From: Myxosarcina sp. GI1 | GTDB lineage: Bacteria > Cyanobacteriota > Cyanobacteriia > Cyanobacteriales > Xenococcaceae | Direction: 5' to 3' | Length of the DNA: 64,000 bases | NCBI RefSeq assembly: GCF_000756305.1 | Contig: NZ_JRFE01000024.1 | Coordinates: 293,621-357,620, forward strand | Shown here: in pieces, positions 34,373-43,549 of the stretch | How the letters are laid out: every line of letters starts with the position of its first letter | How positions within the stretch are numbered: the stretch's first letter is position 1 | Made by a program: the position numbers and the translations under genes | The notes under the pieces: generated by a model | What the model was told of the DNA's origin: nothing | The model's input: only the letters and a program-made list of their open reading frames with translations | Database searches by the model: none

Positions 34373-35105
34373 AAAAATATCTATTGTAACTAGTTATAAA
34401 GCTGTTCTAATATCGGTGGAATAAAATTTTGTATTTTAAAAAGGCTAAAGTCACTTGAATTCTAAAGTCTGAAGCCTCCAAAAACCTCCAAAAAATTGAT
34501 ATCCCCTATGTGACCGAGGATTATCATAAATGTATCAAAATAATAAGGAATGTTTCTATAGATCGATAACCGTAAACAATAGTAAAATTGCTGGAAATAG
34601 TTTTGGGTTGATGTTAACTTGTATTCAGGTACAGAGAAGTACACCAAACTTCTTCCCAAGATTGATTGTAGCGCGTACCTCCTGCTTCAATCTACACGAT
34701 AACTTCCTTCGAGAAAGCAAAAAATTAGGCGATTCCTAATTTGTTTTGTTAATAAAGGGTAAGCAAATTAGGAACGCAATCATAGCCAGAATTGGTAAGT
34801 TGCTAATCTGTTGTTAATATAGTTATTGTGCAATACTTGTAAACTTTATTATTACTTTTCAAGCTTTTAATTGTTTAAATTACAAACGTCTCATTGGGAA
34901 TTCTTCATCAAATTGATGACACAAGAGAGAGCAGACTAAAATAGTTTAGTTGTGTTGTAAAAGGATGGATTTTTAATCGATTCGAGTCTGTTTCTCTCTT
35001 CCCAAAATTTTTCTCTTTCCGAAATTCAAGCAAAATACATATACATAATAGTAGAACGATTAATGATAAGAAGGTCATAGTCGTTTTTTCGCATTTTTGA
35101 TGTTA
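34373..35105. other. 733-bp intergenic region upstream of polA
   Basis: Contains the polA promoter region and no convincing gene; two overlapping short frames (34462-34659 minus, 34530-34739 plus) lack recognisable features. It includes an 11-bp perfect inverted repeat at 34733-34774. The remainder is AT-rich without other visible structure. Confidence 0.4.
34733..34774. promoter_or_regulatory. 11-bp inverted repeat in the polA upstream gap
   Basis: ttcctaatttg (34733-34743) and caaattaggaa (34764-34774) with a 20-nt spacer, about 360 bp upstream of polA. No T-run follows, so an operator or cruciform is as likely as a terminator. Confidence 0.3.
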
Positions 35106-35765
35106 TTACAAACTACAAAAAACCTCAATTGCCTGCCAAATCTCCTGTTTCATATCAGCCAAACTATGATCGCTGTCTAGTTCGATTAATTTAACTTCAG
35201 AATGCTGACTAGCATCAGAATGCTGACTAGCATAATTACGGCTGGCAGCAATAGGAATCACTTCATCATCAGTACCATGAAGAATTAAAGTAGGTAGCGA
35301 TCGCGCTAATTGAGTTTCATCATAACTTTCGGCATCGCTTACAAAGCCATAGTGTAGGGGCAGCAATTTATCTTCTCCGTAATGATAGACAGATAGATAA
35401 CCAGTTTTTTGCCATAGGTTTAATTGCGTCTTTCCCAATCTTGGCAGCCAGTGAGCTAAAAAATTGAAGGCTGGTGCGAGAAGTACCAAACGTTGCACTT
35501 GAGGATATTTTTCTGCCAGCCATACCGCAGTTAAACCACCGAAGCTAGAACCGATGAGAGTTACGGAAGTATTGATGGGAGGAAAAACCGCAGCAGTTTG
35601 CTCTAGTTGCCTGGTGAGAGTAAGGTGTGAAAAATCTCCCCGATTGAGATCGAGAACTTTTAAATCTAAATTTAATTCGGCAAAGCGATCGCGCAAGTAA
35701 CAAGCTTTGTTAGATTGGGGACTAGAAGCAAAACCATGTAGATAAATGTATGCCGTTTGGTTCAT
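35106..35765 (-). CDS. YqiA/YcfP-family alpha/beta hydrolase
   Basis: Esterase-like protein of 219 residues. It has the family opening AYIYLHGFASSPQSNKA, the nucleophile elbow IGSSFGGLTA (Ser), the acid in LILHGTDDEVIP and the catalytic histidine in LDSDHSLADM. The region YASQHSDASQHSEVK contains an exact 18-bp tandem duplication (35198-35215 and 35216-35233), adding six residues between the acid and histidine loops. The substrate is unknown. It lies close to a repeat-rich gap that separates it from the sulfotransferase gene. Confidence 0.88.
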   Translation of the reverse strand: MNQTAYIYLHGFASSPQSNKACYLRDRFAELNLDLKVLDLNRGDFSHLTLTRQLEQTAAVFPPINTSVTLIGSSFGGLTAVWLAEKYPQVQRLVLLAPAFNFLAHWLPRLGKTQLNLWQKTGYLSVYHYGEDKLLPLHYGFVSDAESYDETQLARSLPTLILHGTDDEVIPIAASRNYASQHSDASQHSEVKLIELDSDHSLADMKQEIWQAIEVFCSL

Positions 35766-35807
35766 GATTGGCTACAAAACTGTTGCATCATCATGGGATA
35801 GTTTAGG

Positions 35808-35905
35808 TTGACTTGCGGTGCGACCCCGCGTCACGTTGCGAAGCTTCTCTGAAAGAGTAAGGCGCAAGGGAACGCGCACCGTTGGGGACCTGGGGAAGTT
35901 TCTAG
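35808..35905. repeat. GC-rich hairpin element, probable relative of the one at 37309
   Basis: A stretch reading gcgaccccgcgtcacgttgc ... ggcgcaagggaacgcgcacc, GC-rich in an AT-rich setting, with several short self-complementary blocks (gaagcttc; ctct-gaa-agag; ggtgcg/cgcacc). It shares GCGACCC-GCG and GAACGCGC with the element at 37309-37396. It lies in the gap between the esterase and sulfotransferase genes. Confidence 0.45.
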
Positions 35906-35952
35906 TAGAGTTAAATCTCCTAGTCTCCCCGTCTTCTAATCTCCCCTCTGTC

Positions 35953-36810
35953 TTACTCCCATGAATAGCCAAGTTCGATCATAGTAGGTTCCATAATTTC
36001 TTTGATTTCATCGAGAATATTTTGATTCAAAGATTTTTTCCACTTGTTGATTCTGTTGGGATCGCCAGTCGTTTTAGCAAAATCTATAATTGGACTGGGA
36101 TTTTCTATGTCTAGAAAATTTATTAGTTTGGTAAATTCCTCTTGAGGATTATTAATCAAATCTTCATATCTAACTTCTATATAGCGATCGCTCGGTAATT
36201 TCCTACCTTCTTTAATACCGATTGTCATGGTTGCTGCCCACTGCTTGGCGAGTAAAGTTTGAGTAGAATATTTGTCAATCCACTCACTCCATCCTGGCGG
36301 TCTGGCACCCCAAAAATCTAATTCAACTCCTAGCATTGACTTAAGCCGAGAAGATACACGGGGAATTAAGGTATACCATTCCCAAAACGATACGTTTTTC
36401 AAGCGATTTCTAATTTCTATCCAGGGTATGCCTTTGGGTTTGTTTAATTCCTTTTTAGTAGAGTTAATAACCGATCTCCCGTCCCTGATTAACATAATAA
36501 CTTTGGCATCTGGAAAAACTGCATGTAGAAACGGAATTCTCAGACAGTTTCTAGGAGTTTTATCAACGATGTATTTTTTGCCAGATTTTTCTAAGCGTTT
36601 GGCAAACCTTTTTTTAATGTAGCTTTTTATTTTAGGGGTAAGATTTTGTTCGGTCAAAACATCATTGGCATTACGAGAATTACCCCAACTCCATACAGCA
36701 TTGTTTTCATACCAGCAATCAATATCTGGATGTTGCTCGAAAGTTTTCCCCAACCAAGTCGTACCAGATCTGGGTGCGCCAAGAATAAAAATGGGTTTAT
36801 CAGCTGCCAT
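35953..36810 (-). CDS. PAPS-dependent sulfotransferase
   Basis: 285-residue sulfotransferase that moves sulfate from PAPS to a hydroxyl or amine, here most likely on a polysaccharide or lipid. The 5'-phosphosulfate loop is IFILGAPRSGTTWLGKTF at residues 7-24. The 3'-phosphate motif is VIMLIRDGRSVINSTKKE at about 104-121, and a typical YIEVRYEDLINNPQEEFTKLINFL block lies near 210-235. There is no signal peptide, so it acts in the cytoplasm or at the inner membrane face. Downstream along the chromosome are a secreted glycosidase and UDP-sugar genes, suggesting sulfated extracellular polysaccharide; this is inference. Confidence 0.9.
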   Translation of the reverse strand: MAADKPIFILGAPRSGTTWLGKTFEQHPDIDCWYENNAVWSWGNSRNANDVLTEQNLTPKIKSYIKKRFAKRLEKSGKKYIVDKTPRNCLRIPFLHAVFPDAKVIMLIRDGRSVINSTKKELNKPKGIPWIEIRNRLKNVSFWEWYTLIPRVSSRLKSMLGVELDFWGARPPGWSEWIDKYSTQTLLAKQWAATMTIGIKEGRKLPSDRYIEVRYEDLINNPQEEFTKLINFLDIENPSPIIDFAKTTGDPNRINKWKKSLNQNILDEIKEIMEPTMIELGYSWE

Positions 36811-37254
36811 TGCTAAATTAGTTTGTTCTCTATAGACAAAGAAATTATAGCCAACTATATCATAAGCTCAATAGCATTCCAATAAATTTGGCAATAAATA
36901 ACTATCTAAAATCATTAATACAGATCGACAAAATAGTATTTTGTTTCTCTACAAAAATTATTGTTGTATTTAGACTTTTTAAGGTTTTTTTGTTTAAAAC
37001 TAATAAAAAATAAATTTTTAATAAAGTTATCGACAAAGACAATCGTATTACTGTGACTATTATTATCGCAAGCTTATTGGCAAGGCTTTTAAGCATCGTC
37101 AACTCAGTACAAAATACAAAACCCAACCAAATTTCCTGGTAGTTATAACGATTTTGTAGTGTTATCAAGTCAGATCGAAATCACACTTATTTTTGCCAAA
37201 TAAATTTATAAAAAAGATGGATTAAGTAATATATGTTTTGGCAAAAAATTTAAT
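36811..37254. other. 444-bp intergenic region before the glycosidase gene
   Basis: AT-rich divergent promoter region between the sulfotransferase and glycosidase genes. A minus-strand open frame at 36902-37168 is hydrophobic by composition and has no features of a gene. No repeat or RNA structure was recognised. Confidence 0.4.
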
Positions 37255-38694
37255 ATGAGAAGTTTGTTTATATTTTTAAAATCTTTAGACAATAAAATCA
37301 AAGCTTCGATTGAGCAGCGACCCTGCGGACGGAACGTCCGCCAAAGAACGCGCTGCTTTGGATATGCTGAGGGAACCTCAGCATCCCTCTCGCTCAACGT
37401 AGTTCTGTTGAGTCTGACTATGCTGGCTAGCAGTCTGGCTTTATTTGCTCCAGCTACTAATGCCGAAGAAAAAAAAGCTCGCAGTACAGATTCTTTTATC
37501 GACTCAATTGGAGTAGTAGCTCACATAGGTTATTACGGTACTTCCTACAGTCAATTTGACACAATTGTCAAACCCAGATTACAAGAGTTAGGAGTGCGCC
37601 ATGTGAGAACCAATGTCGATCCTGGTGCTAGAGCTGCTGCTAAAACTGTTTCCAGGCTTAAAGAATTAGCCAACATGGGAATCAAATTCAATCTCGTTAT
37701 GGATCCTACGGAATTGAGTTTAACTGAAACCATGAAAGTTTTAAAAACTTTCGGTGATGCCATAGAATCCGTTGAAGGACCAAATGAATGGAATGCTCCT
37801 AAGTTAGCAAAAACAAAATCCTACAAAGGCAAGTACTTTCCCGAAGGACTAAAGCTCTATCAGGCAGATTTATATAAAGCTGTTAAAAGCGATCCCGCTA
37901 CCGCTAGAATACCAGTTATTTCGCCCGCCCTGTCTAATGAAACTGGACTGGCAAAAACTACAGCTAGAATGGGAAAAGTAGCCTGTGATATTAACAACGC
38001 CCACGAATATCCAGGGGGAAGACATCCCAACAATGCAGGTTTACCATACCATATACCCAATTATCTTTCAGTTTGTGGTAAAGATAAGCCCTTAATATCT
38101 ACAGAAACTGGCTACAACAACGCTAGAAAACTATCCAAAACTGTATCGGAGCAAGCTGCTGCTAAATATTTACCACGACTACTGTTTGAATTTTACAATC
38201 AAGGATTCGATCGCTCGATTATTTATGAATTAATGGACAAACAGCCCAACCCTAGTTACGACAAAAGGCATTTGCACTGGGGACTTCTTAGAGCTGATGG
38301 TTCGAGAAAACCAGCTTTTAGAGCAGTTAGAAACGTAATTGATATTTTAGATAACTCCGATCTTACGACAACTACCCAAGTTCCCCTCGGTACTTTAGAC
38401 TACGACATAAAAGGAGACATGACCGACGTTCATCAAACCCTGCTACAGAAACAAGATGGACGATTTTATCTGGTTTTATGGCAAGAAGTAAACAGCTACG
38501 ATCTAAAATCAAAAATAGATCTTAAGGTGCCAATTCGCACTTTAAATATACTTTTTAATACTGACATTAGCCAGTTAAAAGTATACAAACCTAACTGGAA
38601 AGCAGGTGCTGTTAGAACTGTTACCAATCCCAGAAGGTACACTTTAGGCATACCAGATCGCGTAATTATTCTTGAGTTGACACCAGATCGCTAA
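37255..38694 (+). CDS. Secreted clan GH-A glycoside hydrolase
   Basis: 479-residue secreted (beta/alpha)8 glycosidase. The clan GH-A acid/base is visible in VEGPNEWNAP (about residue 178) and the nucleophile in KPLISTETGYNNA (about residue 284). Family cannot be fixed; GH39- or GH5-like is possible. A C-terminal beta-domain follows (about 380-475). The signal peptide core (VVLLSLTMLASSLALFAPATNA) comes unusually late, at about 49-70. The preceding leader is encoded by an 88-bp GC-rich hairpin element inserted in frame at 37309-37396. Whether translation starts at 37255 or at a TTG/ATG after the element is open. It is probably involved in remodelling the cell's own extracellular polysaccharide. 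Confidence 0.8.
   Translation: MRSLFIFLKSLDNKIKASIEQRPCGRNVRQRTRCFGYAEGTSASLSLNVVLLSLTMLASSLALFAPATNAEEKKARSTDSFIDSIGVVAHIGYYGTSYSQFDTIVKPRLQELGVRHVRTNVDPGARAAAKTVSRLKELANMGIKFNLVMDPTELSLTETMKVLKTFGDAIESVEGPNEWNAPKLAKTKSYKGKYFPEGLKLYQADLYKAVKSDPATARIPVISPALSNETGLAKTTARMGKVACDINNAHEYPGGRHPNNAGLPYHIPNYLSVCGKDKPLISTETGYNNARKLSKTVSEQAAAKYLPRLLFEFYNQGFDRSIIYELMDKQPNPSYDKRHLHWGLLRADGSRKPAFRAVRNVIDILDNSDLTTTTQVPLGTLDYDIKGDMTDVHQTLLQKQDGRFYLVLWQEVNSYDLKSKIDLKVPIRTLNILFNTDISQLKVYKPNWKAGAVRTVTNPRRYTLGIPDRVIILELTPDR
37309..37396 (+). repeat. Palindromic multi-hairpin element inserted in frame in a coding region
   Basis: 88 bp bounded by ttgagc and gctcaa. It contains gcggacg-gaa-cgtccgc (37325-37341), atgctgagg-gaa-cctcagcat (37364-37384) and an outer stem agcagcg/cgctgct. 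It is markedly GC-rich against its surroundings. It keeps the glycosidase frame open and encodes EQRPCGRNVRQRTRCFGYAE and some flanking residues ahead of the signal peptide. Confidence 0.75.
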
Positions 38695-38792
38695 CAAGTA
38701 ACAAAACATAATAGTCTCACCCTTATTAATGTAATCTTGCAGCAGACAAATGACGCTTGCAATCGGTAATTTTCCTTCAGACCCAACCCAAA

Positions 38793-38821
38793 CGCGCACC
38801 CACTTTTAGATCGGGTGCGCG
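38793..38821. terminator. Bidirectional terminator between glycosidase and ugd
   Basis: cgcgcaccc (38793-38801) pairs perfectly with gggtgcgcg (38813-38821) around an 11-nt loop. It lies between convergent genes, about 100 bp after the glycosidase stop and 30 bp from the ugd stop. Confidence 0.65.
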
Positions 38822-38850
38822 TATTATTAGGCTTGAAAACAAAATTTCCT

Positions 38851-40236
38851 TTAGCGACCTACACCTACATAACGGAAACCAGCTTCTATTAACTTATCGC
38901 GATCTAGGAAATTACGACCATCAATAACTATCGGGTTAATCATCAAGTTACCCATTTTGACATAGTCTAGTTTTAGAAATTCTTGCCAGTCTGTTACTAA
39001 AACTAAGGCATCACATCCATCAGCTAGCATTTCGGCATTGGTTTCGATAATTACCCCCGAAAGACCATGACTCAAGCCAGATTGAGAAACAATTGGGTCG
39101 TAGGCTTTAACTCTAGCACCCAATCTATTTAGCTGTTCGATTAAATCTAAAGCAGGAGCATCACGCATATCGTCGGTATCTGGTTTGAAAGTCAATCCCA
39201 GTAAACCAACAGTTTTGCCTTTAAGAATTTTTAGTTCGTGCTGTAGCTTTTCTAAAGTTATCAAACGCTGACGCTGGTTGACTCGAACCGCAGCCTTAAG
39301 TAATTCTGATTCATAACCATAGTCATCTGCAGTATGAATTAATGCCGAGACATCTTTGGGAAAACAAGAGCCTCCCCAACCAATACCTGCTTGTAAAAAC
39401 TTACTGCCAATGCGAGAATCCAAACCAATACCTCTAGCAACTTGAGTCACATCGGCACCAACGCGATCGCAAATATTAGCAACTTCGTTGATAAAACTAA
39501 TTTTAGTAGCGAGAAAAGAGTTGGCAGCATATTTGATCATTTCTGCCGAACTTAAATCGGTAACTACAACTGGTACGGGTGGTAAAGTTTTATCTTCGGC
39601 AAATTCCCTGGTTACGAGTGGCTGATAGAGTTCTTGCATCATGGAAATTGCTTTTTCGCTGTTACTTCCCAAAACGATGCGATCGGGATTAAAAGTATCG
39701 TAGACTGCCGAACCTTCTCTTAAAAACTCAGGATTACTGACAACATCAAAGTTAGCTTCGATATTTTTTTCTAGTTCGCTACCGCCCACCGTAGTTATGG
39801 GAGTTTTTTCTCTTTCGACTACTCCTTCCAAAGCAATCATACGTACCCAGTCACCAGAACCGATTGGTACGGTCGATTTATTGACAATTACTTTATAGTC
39901 GCCATTTAGATTAGCTCCAATACCTCTTGCTACTGCTTCAACATAGCGAGTATCGCTTTCTCCAGTAGGTAGCGGTGGTGTGCCTACAGCAATAAACAAA
40001 ATTTCTCCGTGAGCTACTCCTTTGGCTAAATCTGAAGTAAAAACTAACTTACCAGCCGCTGCCGAGGATTTCATTAGTTCCGATAAGCCTGGTTCGTAAA
40101 TTGGAGACTGTCCCGACTGCATCAATTTAACTTTTTCTTCGTTGTTATCGACACAAATTACTTCGTGTCCGATATGAGATAGACAAACGCCCGTAACCAA
40201 ACCTACATATCCAGTACCAATCACGCAAACGCGCAT
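38851..40236 (-). CDS. UDP-glucose 6-dehydrogenase
   Basis: NAD-dependent oxidation of UDP-glucose to UDP-glucuronate, 461 residues from the Met at 40236 (MRVCVIGTGYVGLVTGVCLS). Six extra upstream residues are open but not family-like. It has the N-terminal Rossmann fold, GTPPLPTGESDTRYVE, NPEFLREGSA, the catalytic cysteine motif GWGGSCFPKDV (about residue 266) and the C-terminal UDP-binding GLTFKPDTDDMRDAPAL. It lies about 50 bp downstream of the UDP-xylose synthase gene on the same strand, so the pair makes UDP-glucuronate and then UDP-xylose. Confidence 0.95.
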   Translation of the reverse strand: MRVCVIGTGYVGLVTGVCLSHIGHEVICVDNNEEKVKLMQSGQSPIYEPGLSELMKSSAAAGKLVFTSDLAKGVAHGEILFIAVGTPPLPTGESDTRYVEAVARGIGANLNGDYKVIVNKSTVPIGSGDWVRMIALEGVVEREKTPITTVGGSELEKNIEANFDVVSNPEFLREGSAVYDTFNPDRIVLGSNSEKAISMMQELYQPLVTREFAEDKTLPPVPVVVTDLSSAEMIKYAANSFLATKISFINEVANICDRVGADVTQVARGIGLDSRIGSKFLQAGIGWGGSCFPKDVSALIHTADDYGYESELLKAAVRVNQRQRLITLEKLQHELKILKGKTVGLLGLTFKPDTDDMRDAPALDLIEQLNRLGARVKAYDPIVSQSGLSHGLSGVIIETNAEMLADGCDALVLVTDWQEFLKLDYVKMGNLMINPIVIDGRNFLDRDKLIEAGFRYVGVGR

Positions 40237-40310
40237 AATATTCACCCCTGTCAACTTAAATTAATTTTATGTGGCTCTAATCAAATCTTTCCCCAAAAGA
40301 GATGGGAACT

Positions 40311-41264
40311 TTACTTTGTATGTATTAAAGGTTTTTCATTTTCAATGCGAGAGCGAAAATCTTCTATAGTCAGTTTTAGACCTTCTCGCAAGGGAATTGT
40401 CGGTTCCCAACCCAGTAAATTTTTAGCTTTGGTAATATCTGGCTGTCTTTGTTTGGGATCGTCTTGTGGTAGTGGTTTGAAGGTTAATTCGGCATCGGGA
40501 TTAACCATTTCTTGAATAGTTTTGGCAAGCTCCAAAATCGTGTATTCTCCAGGATTGCCAATGTTGATAGGTCCAATATAATCGTTATTCATCAGACGCA
40601 TCATGCCTTCTACTAAGTCAGATACATAACAAAAGCTACGAGTCTGCGAGCCGTCACCGTATATGGTCAACGGTATTCTCTGTAGTGCCTGCACGATGAA
40701 ATTGCTGACTACGCGACCGTCATTTTCCAACATTCTCGGACCATAAGTATTAAAAATTCTCATTACCCGAATATCGACTTGATTTTGTCGATGATAGTCA
40801 AATGCTAGAGTTTCGGCAACTCGCTTACCCTCGTCATAGCAACTGCGAATGCCAATACAGTTTACATTTCCGCGATATTCTTCTGGTTGGGGATGAACGT
40901 CTGGATCGCCATAAACTTCTGAAGTGGATGCCAGCAAAAATCTGGCTTTGACTCGTTTGGCTAAACCCAACATGTTTAACGTTCCCATGACGTTAGTTTT
41001 AATTGTCTTTACGGGATTGTATTGATAATGTACTGGAGAAGCAGGGCAAGCAAGATGATAAATTTGGTCTGCTTCTAAGCGAATTGGCTCGGTAATATCG
41101 TGGCGAATCAGTTCAAAGTAGGGATTGTCAAGCCATTTGATAATATTTCGTTTGTGTCCCGTAAAGAAGTTATCCAAACAGAGAACTTCATGTCCTTGGT
41201 TCATCAAGCGATCGATCAAATGGGAACCAATAAAACCAGCACCACCAGTTACTAATATTCTCAT
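40311..41264 (-). CDS. UDP-glucuronate decarboxylase (UDP-xylose synthase)
   Basis: Short-chain dehydrogenase/reductase converting UDP-glucuronate to UDP-xylose and CO2, 317 residues. The NAD loop is [14 protein letters not shown]. The diagnostic motifs are [36 protein letters not shown] and the YxxxK catalytic pair in [14 protein letters not shown], followed by [10 protein letters not shown]. These are typical of UXS rather than of dTDP-glucose dehydratase. It is cytosolic and lacks the membrane anchor of eukaryotic UXS. The downstream ugd gene supplies its substrate. Together they indicate xylose in an exopolysaccharide or glycan. Confidence 0.95.
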   Translation of the reverse strand: MRILVTGGAGFIGSHLIDRLMNQGHEVLCLDNFFTGHKRNIIKWLDNPYFELIRHDITEPIRLEADQIYHLACPASPVHYQYNPVKTIKTNVMGTLNMLGLAKRVKARFLLASTSEVYGDPDVHPQPEEYRGNVNCIGIRSCYDEGKRVAETLAFDYHRQNQVDIRVMRIFNTYGPRMLENDGRVVSNFIVQALQRIPLTIYGDGSQTRSFCYVSDLVEGMMRLMNNDYIGPINIGNPGEYTILELAKTIQEMVNPDAELTFKPLPQDDPKQRQPDITKAKNLLGWEPTIPLREGLKLTIEDFRSRIENEKPLIHTK

Positions 41265-41385
41265 TTACTAGTTAGTTTTACTTAATTTTTTTTCTAGCTG
41301 ACTTACGATACTTAACTAAAGTCAATAATAAGTTAACTTTGTATTTTAAGTATGTCTAGTAGTGACTTATAGCAAATATTAGCTT

Positions 41386-42552
41386 TTATTTAGGTTTACT
41401 CGATCCGACATACTCATAAATAGTATTTCTTTGACGATGGGGACGATTGAGAGCGGCGATCGCGCTTTGCAGTGTGGGGACATCCATACAGGTGCCTCCT
41501 TTAGCTCCTGCCATAGTAGTAATATGTTCTTCCATTAAAGTTCCCCCCAGATCGTTACAGCCCAAGTTGAGAGCTTGTTTTGCTCCTGACAAACCGAGTT
41601 TGACCCAACTAGGTTGATGATTGACGATCCAGTTACCGAGAAAAATACGCGCCACTGCAGTAAGATGCAGGGCATCGGCTAAGATGGGTTGATCTCTGCC
41701 TACTCGACGGCGGATTGGCTTTGGTGCTTCTTGTCCGACAAAGGGTAAAATAATAAATTCGGTAATTTTGGCAGGATAATTATTGTTTACTGCCTGTTGT
41801 TGGAGCGATCGCAGTTTGCCTAAATGTTCTACTTGCTGTTGTGGAGTTTCGATATGACCCGATAGCATGGTGCTAGTAGTGGGTATTCCCAAACGATGGG
41901 CGGTACTAATTATTTCTAACCAGGTAGCGGTATTAATTTTTTCAGGACAAATAACCTGTCTGACAACATCATTTAGTATTTCAGCAGCCGTACCAGGCAT
42001 AGAACCGAGTCCTACTTTCTTTAAAGCTTTTAAAACTGTTTCGTAACTAATATTGTCTTCTCTGGCAATAAACTGAATTTCTTGTGGTGAAAAGGCATGA
42101 AGGTGTAGTTGGGGAAAGTTATCTTTAATTTCAGTTATTAACTGTAAATAATAGTTTAAAGATGTGCCGTCGAGCTTGGCTTGTGGATTTAAGCCACCTT
42201 GCATACAAATTTCGGTCGCTCCCAACTCCACTGCTTCGGTAGCTTTAGCAACAATTTGTTCTCTATCGAGCCAAAATGCACCTTCGTCTTCAGCATCACG
42301 GCGAAAAGCGCAAAAACTACAGTGCTGTTCGCAAATGTTGGTAAAGTTTATATTGCGATTGATAACGTATGTAACTACGTCTCCTATCTGTCTTTGACGC
42401 AAGCGATCTGCAGTTTTGCCAATAGCCGCAATGTCTTCAGGAGTTTTAGCTTCAATTAGACATAAAGCTTCAGCTTCAGAAATATCTGAGCCTGTTTCTG
42501 CTTTGTTTAAAATAGCCTCAACATTATTCAGTTTTTTTGTTTGATATACCAC
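41386..42552 (-). CDS. cofH: 7,8-didemethyl-8-hydroxy-5-deazariboflavin (FO) synthase subunit 2
   Basis: Radical-SAM enzyme that joins tyrosine-derived and pyrimidine precursors in FO synthesis, 388 residues. The 4Fe-4S motif is [16 protein letters not shown]. Other features are [47 protein letters not shown] and [15 protein letters not shown], all typical of CofH. FO serves as a light-harvesting cofactor of DNA photolyase in cyanobacteria, since full F420 is normally absent. The partner CofG is not in the window. It is a single gene with no obvious operon. Confidence 0.93.
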   Translation of the reverse strand: MVYQTKKLNNVEAILNKAETGSDISEAEALCLIEAKTPEDIAAIGKTADRLRQRQIGDVVTYVINRNINFTNICEQHCSFCAFRRDAEDEGAFWLDREQIVAKATEAVELGATEICMQGGLNPQAKLDGTSLNYYLQLITEIKDNFPQLHLHAFSPQEIQFIAREDNISYETVLKALKKVGLGSMPGTAAEILNDVVRQVICPEKINTATWLEIISTAHRLGIPTTSTMLSGHIETPQQQVEHLGKLRSLQQQAVNNNYPAKITEFIILPFVGQEAPKPIRRRVGRDQPILADALHLTAVARIFLGNWIVNHQPSWVKLGLSGAKQALNLGCNDLGGTLMEEHITTMAGAKGGTCMDVPTLQSAIAALNRPHRQRNTIYEYVGSSKPK

Positions 42553-42689
42553 GTTTAAATTAAATATACTTTTAATAAATAATAAATATTATTACTTATA
42601 ATATAATGCTCTAGAGCGATCGCACCAAAACTAATGCAGCTTTAGAAGGTAAGTAGAAAGCCTGAAAACAGTTAGTATTATTTGTTTTG

Positions 42690-43445
42690 TCACTGTCGCT
42701 GGCAAACTAATACTGTTTCCCGATTTCCTTTGGTAATTCGTAATTCTTCGTCTAGATAAAGTATTTGCAACTTGCCTTTTGGCGATTTGTTCATTTTAAA
42801 AGCTCTCGTACCCGTTTGAGTATTTATAGCTGATGTCTTTTTAATGCCAAATATTTGCTTAATAAACCAAGTTTTTATCCGTTCGCCAATACTAAGCGGA
42901 GAGTTTGCTTCAGAGTTGCCAAATACTGCCAGCCACTGCTCTATGTTCTTATTTTCTATACGGGGTATAAGTTCTCCCTCCACAAACTGTACTTGCAATG
43001 TATTTTCATCTCTCGGAATACAAACAGCGAGATTTTTGACTATTCCTCTTAATTCAGGAAAGCGAGCGTCAATAACTTTAAACTCAACTACAATATCGTG
43101 GGTACGCTCGTTATCTTTTCCTGTTGCAAAAACTGGTTGTAAGACGCGCTCTATTTCTAGCTTAAGATCGACAGGCTCGAACATATTAAATGCCAGCCTA
43201 CCAAGTGTATAGATATATCTGCCTCGTTCGTCGGGTAGGCGGTTGGGAAAAATTGGCGCATTAATCAACAACCAATTACCCTCTAAAAGTTCTCCCGCTT
43301 TAGTAGGTGCAGTAGTAGGGTTTAGAGAGGCTAATTCTTCAATAGCTGTTAAAACTTCTGAATTTTTGGTATCGCCATGATGAACGGCAAGTTTTTCTAG
43401 CAAAGCTGATTTAGCAATATCTCTCGATGTCTTGACTGGATTCAT
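42690..43445 (-). CDS. PAP/fibrillin (plastid lipid-associated) family protein
   Basis: 251-residue lipocalin-like protein. The family core is recognised at AGELLEGNWLLINAPIFPNR and, at the C-terminus, GKLQILYLDEELRITKGNRETVLV. The middle (VEFKVIDARFPELRGIVKNLAV) forms beta strands. Fibrillins associate with thylakoid or lipid-globule surfaces and with photoprotection. There is no signal peptide. It shares strand with the phage-recombinase-like gene upstream (104 bp away), but a functional link is not evident. Confidence 0.83.
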   Translation of the reverse strand: MNPVKTSRDIAKSALLEKLAVHHGDTKNSEVLTAIEELASLNPTTAPTKAGELLEGNWLLINAPIFPNRLPDERGRYIYTLGRLAFNMFEPVDLKLEIERVLQPVFATGKDNERTHDIVVEFKVIDARFPELRGIVKNLAVCIPRDENTLQVQFVEGELIPRIENKNIEQWLAVFGNSEANSPLSIGERIKTWFIKQIFGIKKTSAINTQTGTRAFKMNKSPKGKLQILYLDEELRITKGNRETVLVCQRQ

Positions 43446-43549
43446 TGCTACGATGGCGATCGATGTACTTACAGTTTTATCTTGACATATTTTATTGATC
43501 TTCCCTAAAAACTAGTTAAAAGAAGAACCAAACACACTGCTTGAATAGA

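Noticed and set aside
34462-34739. Two overlapping short open frames upstream of polA
   Set aside because: They are opposite-strand frames in AT-rich DNA without ribosome sites or recognisable protein features.
35772-35972. 66-aa open frame between esterase and sulfotransferase
   Set aside because: It runs through the GC-rich hairpin repeat and overlaps the sulfotransferase end, so it is likely a by-product of the repeat.
36902-37168. 88-aa minus-strand open frame upstream of the glycosidase
   Set aside because: Hydrophobicity arises from AT-rich composition; no start site or conserved motif is visible.
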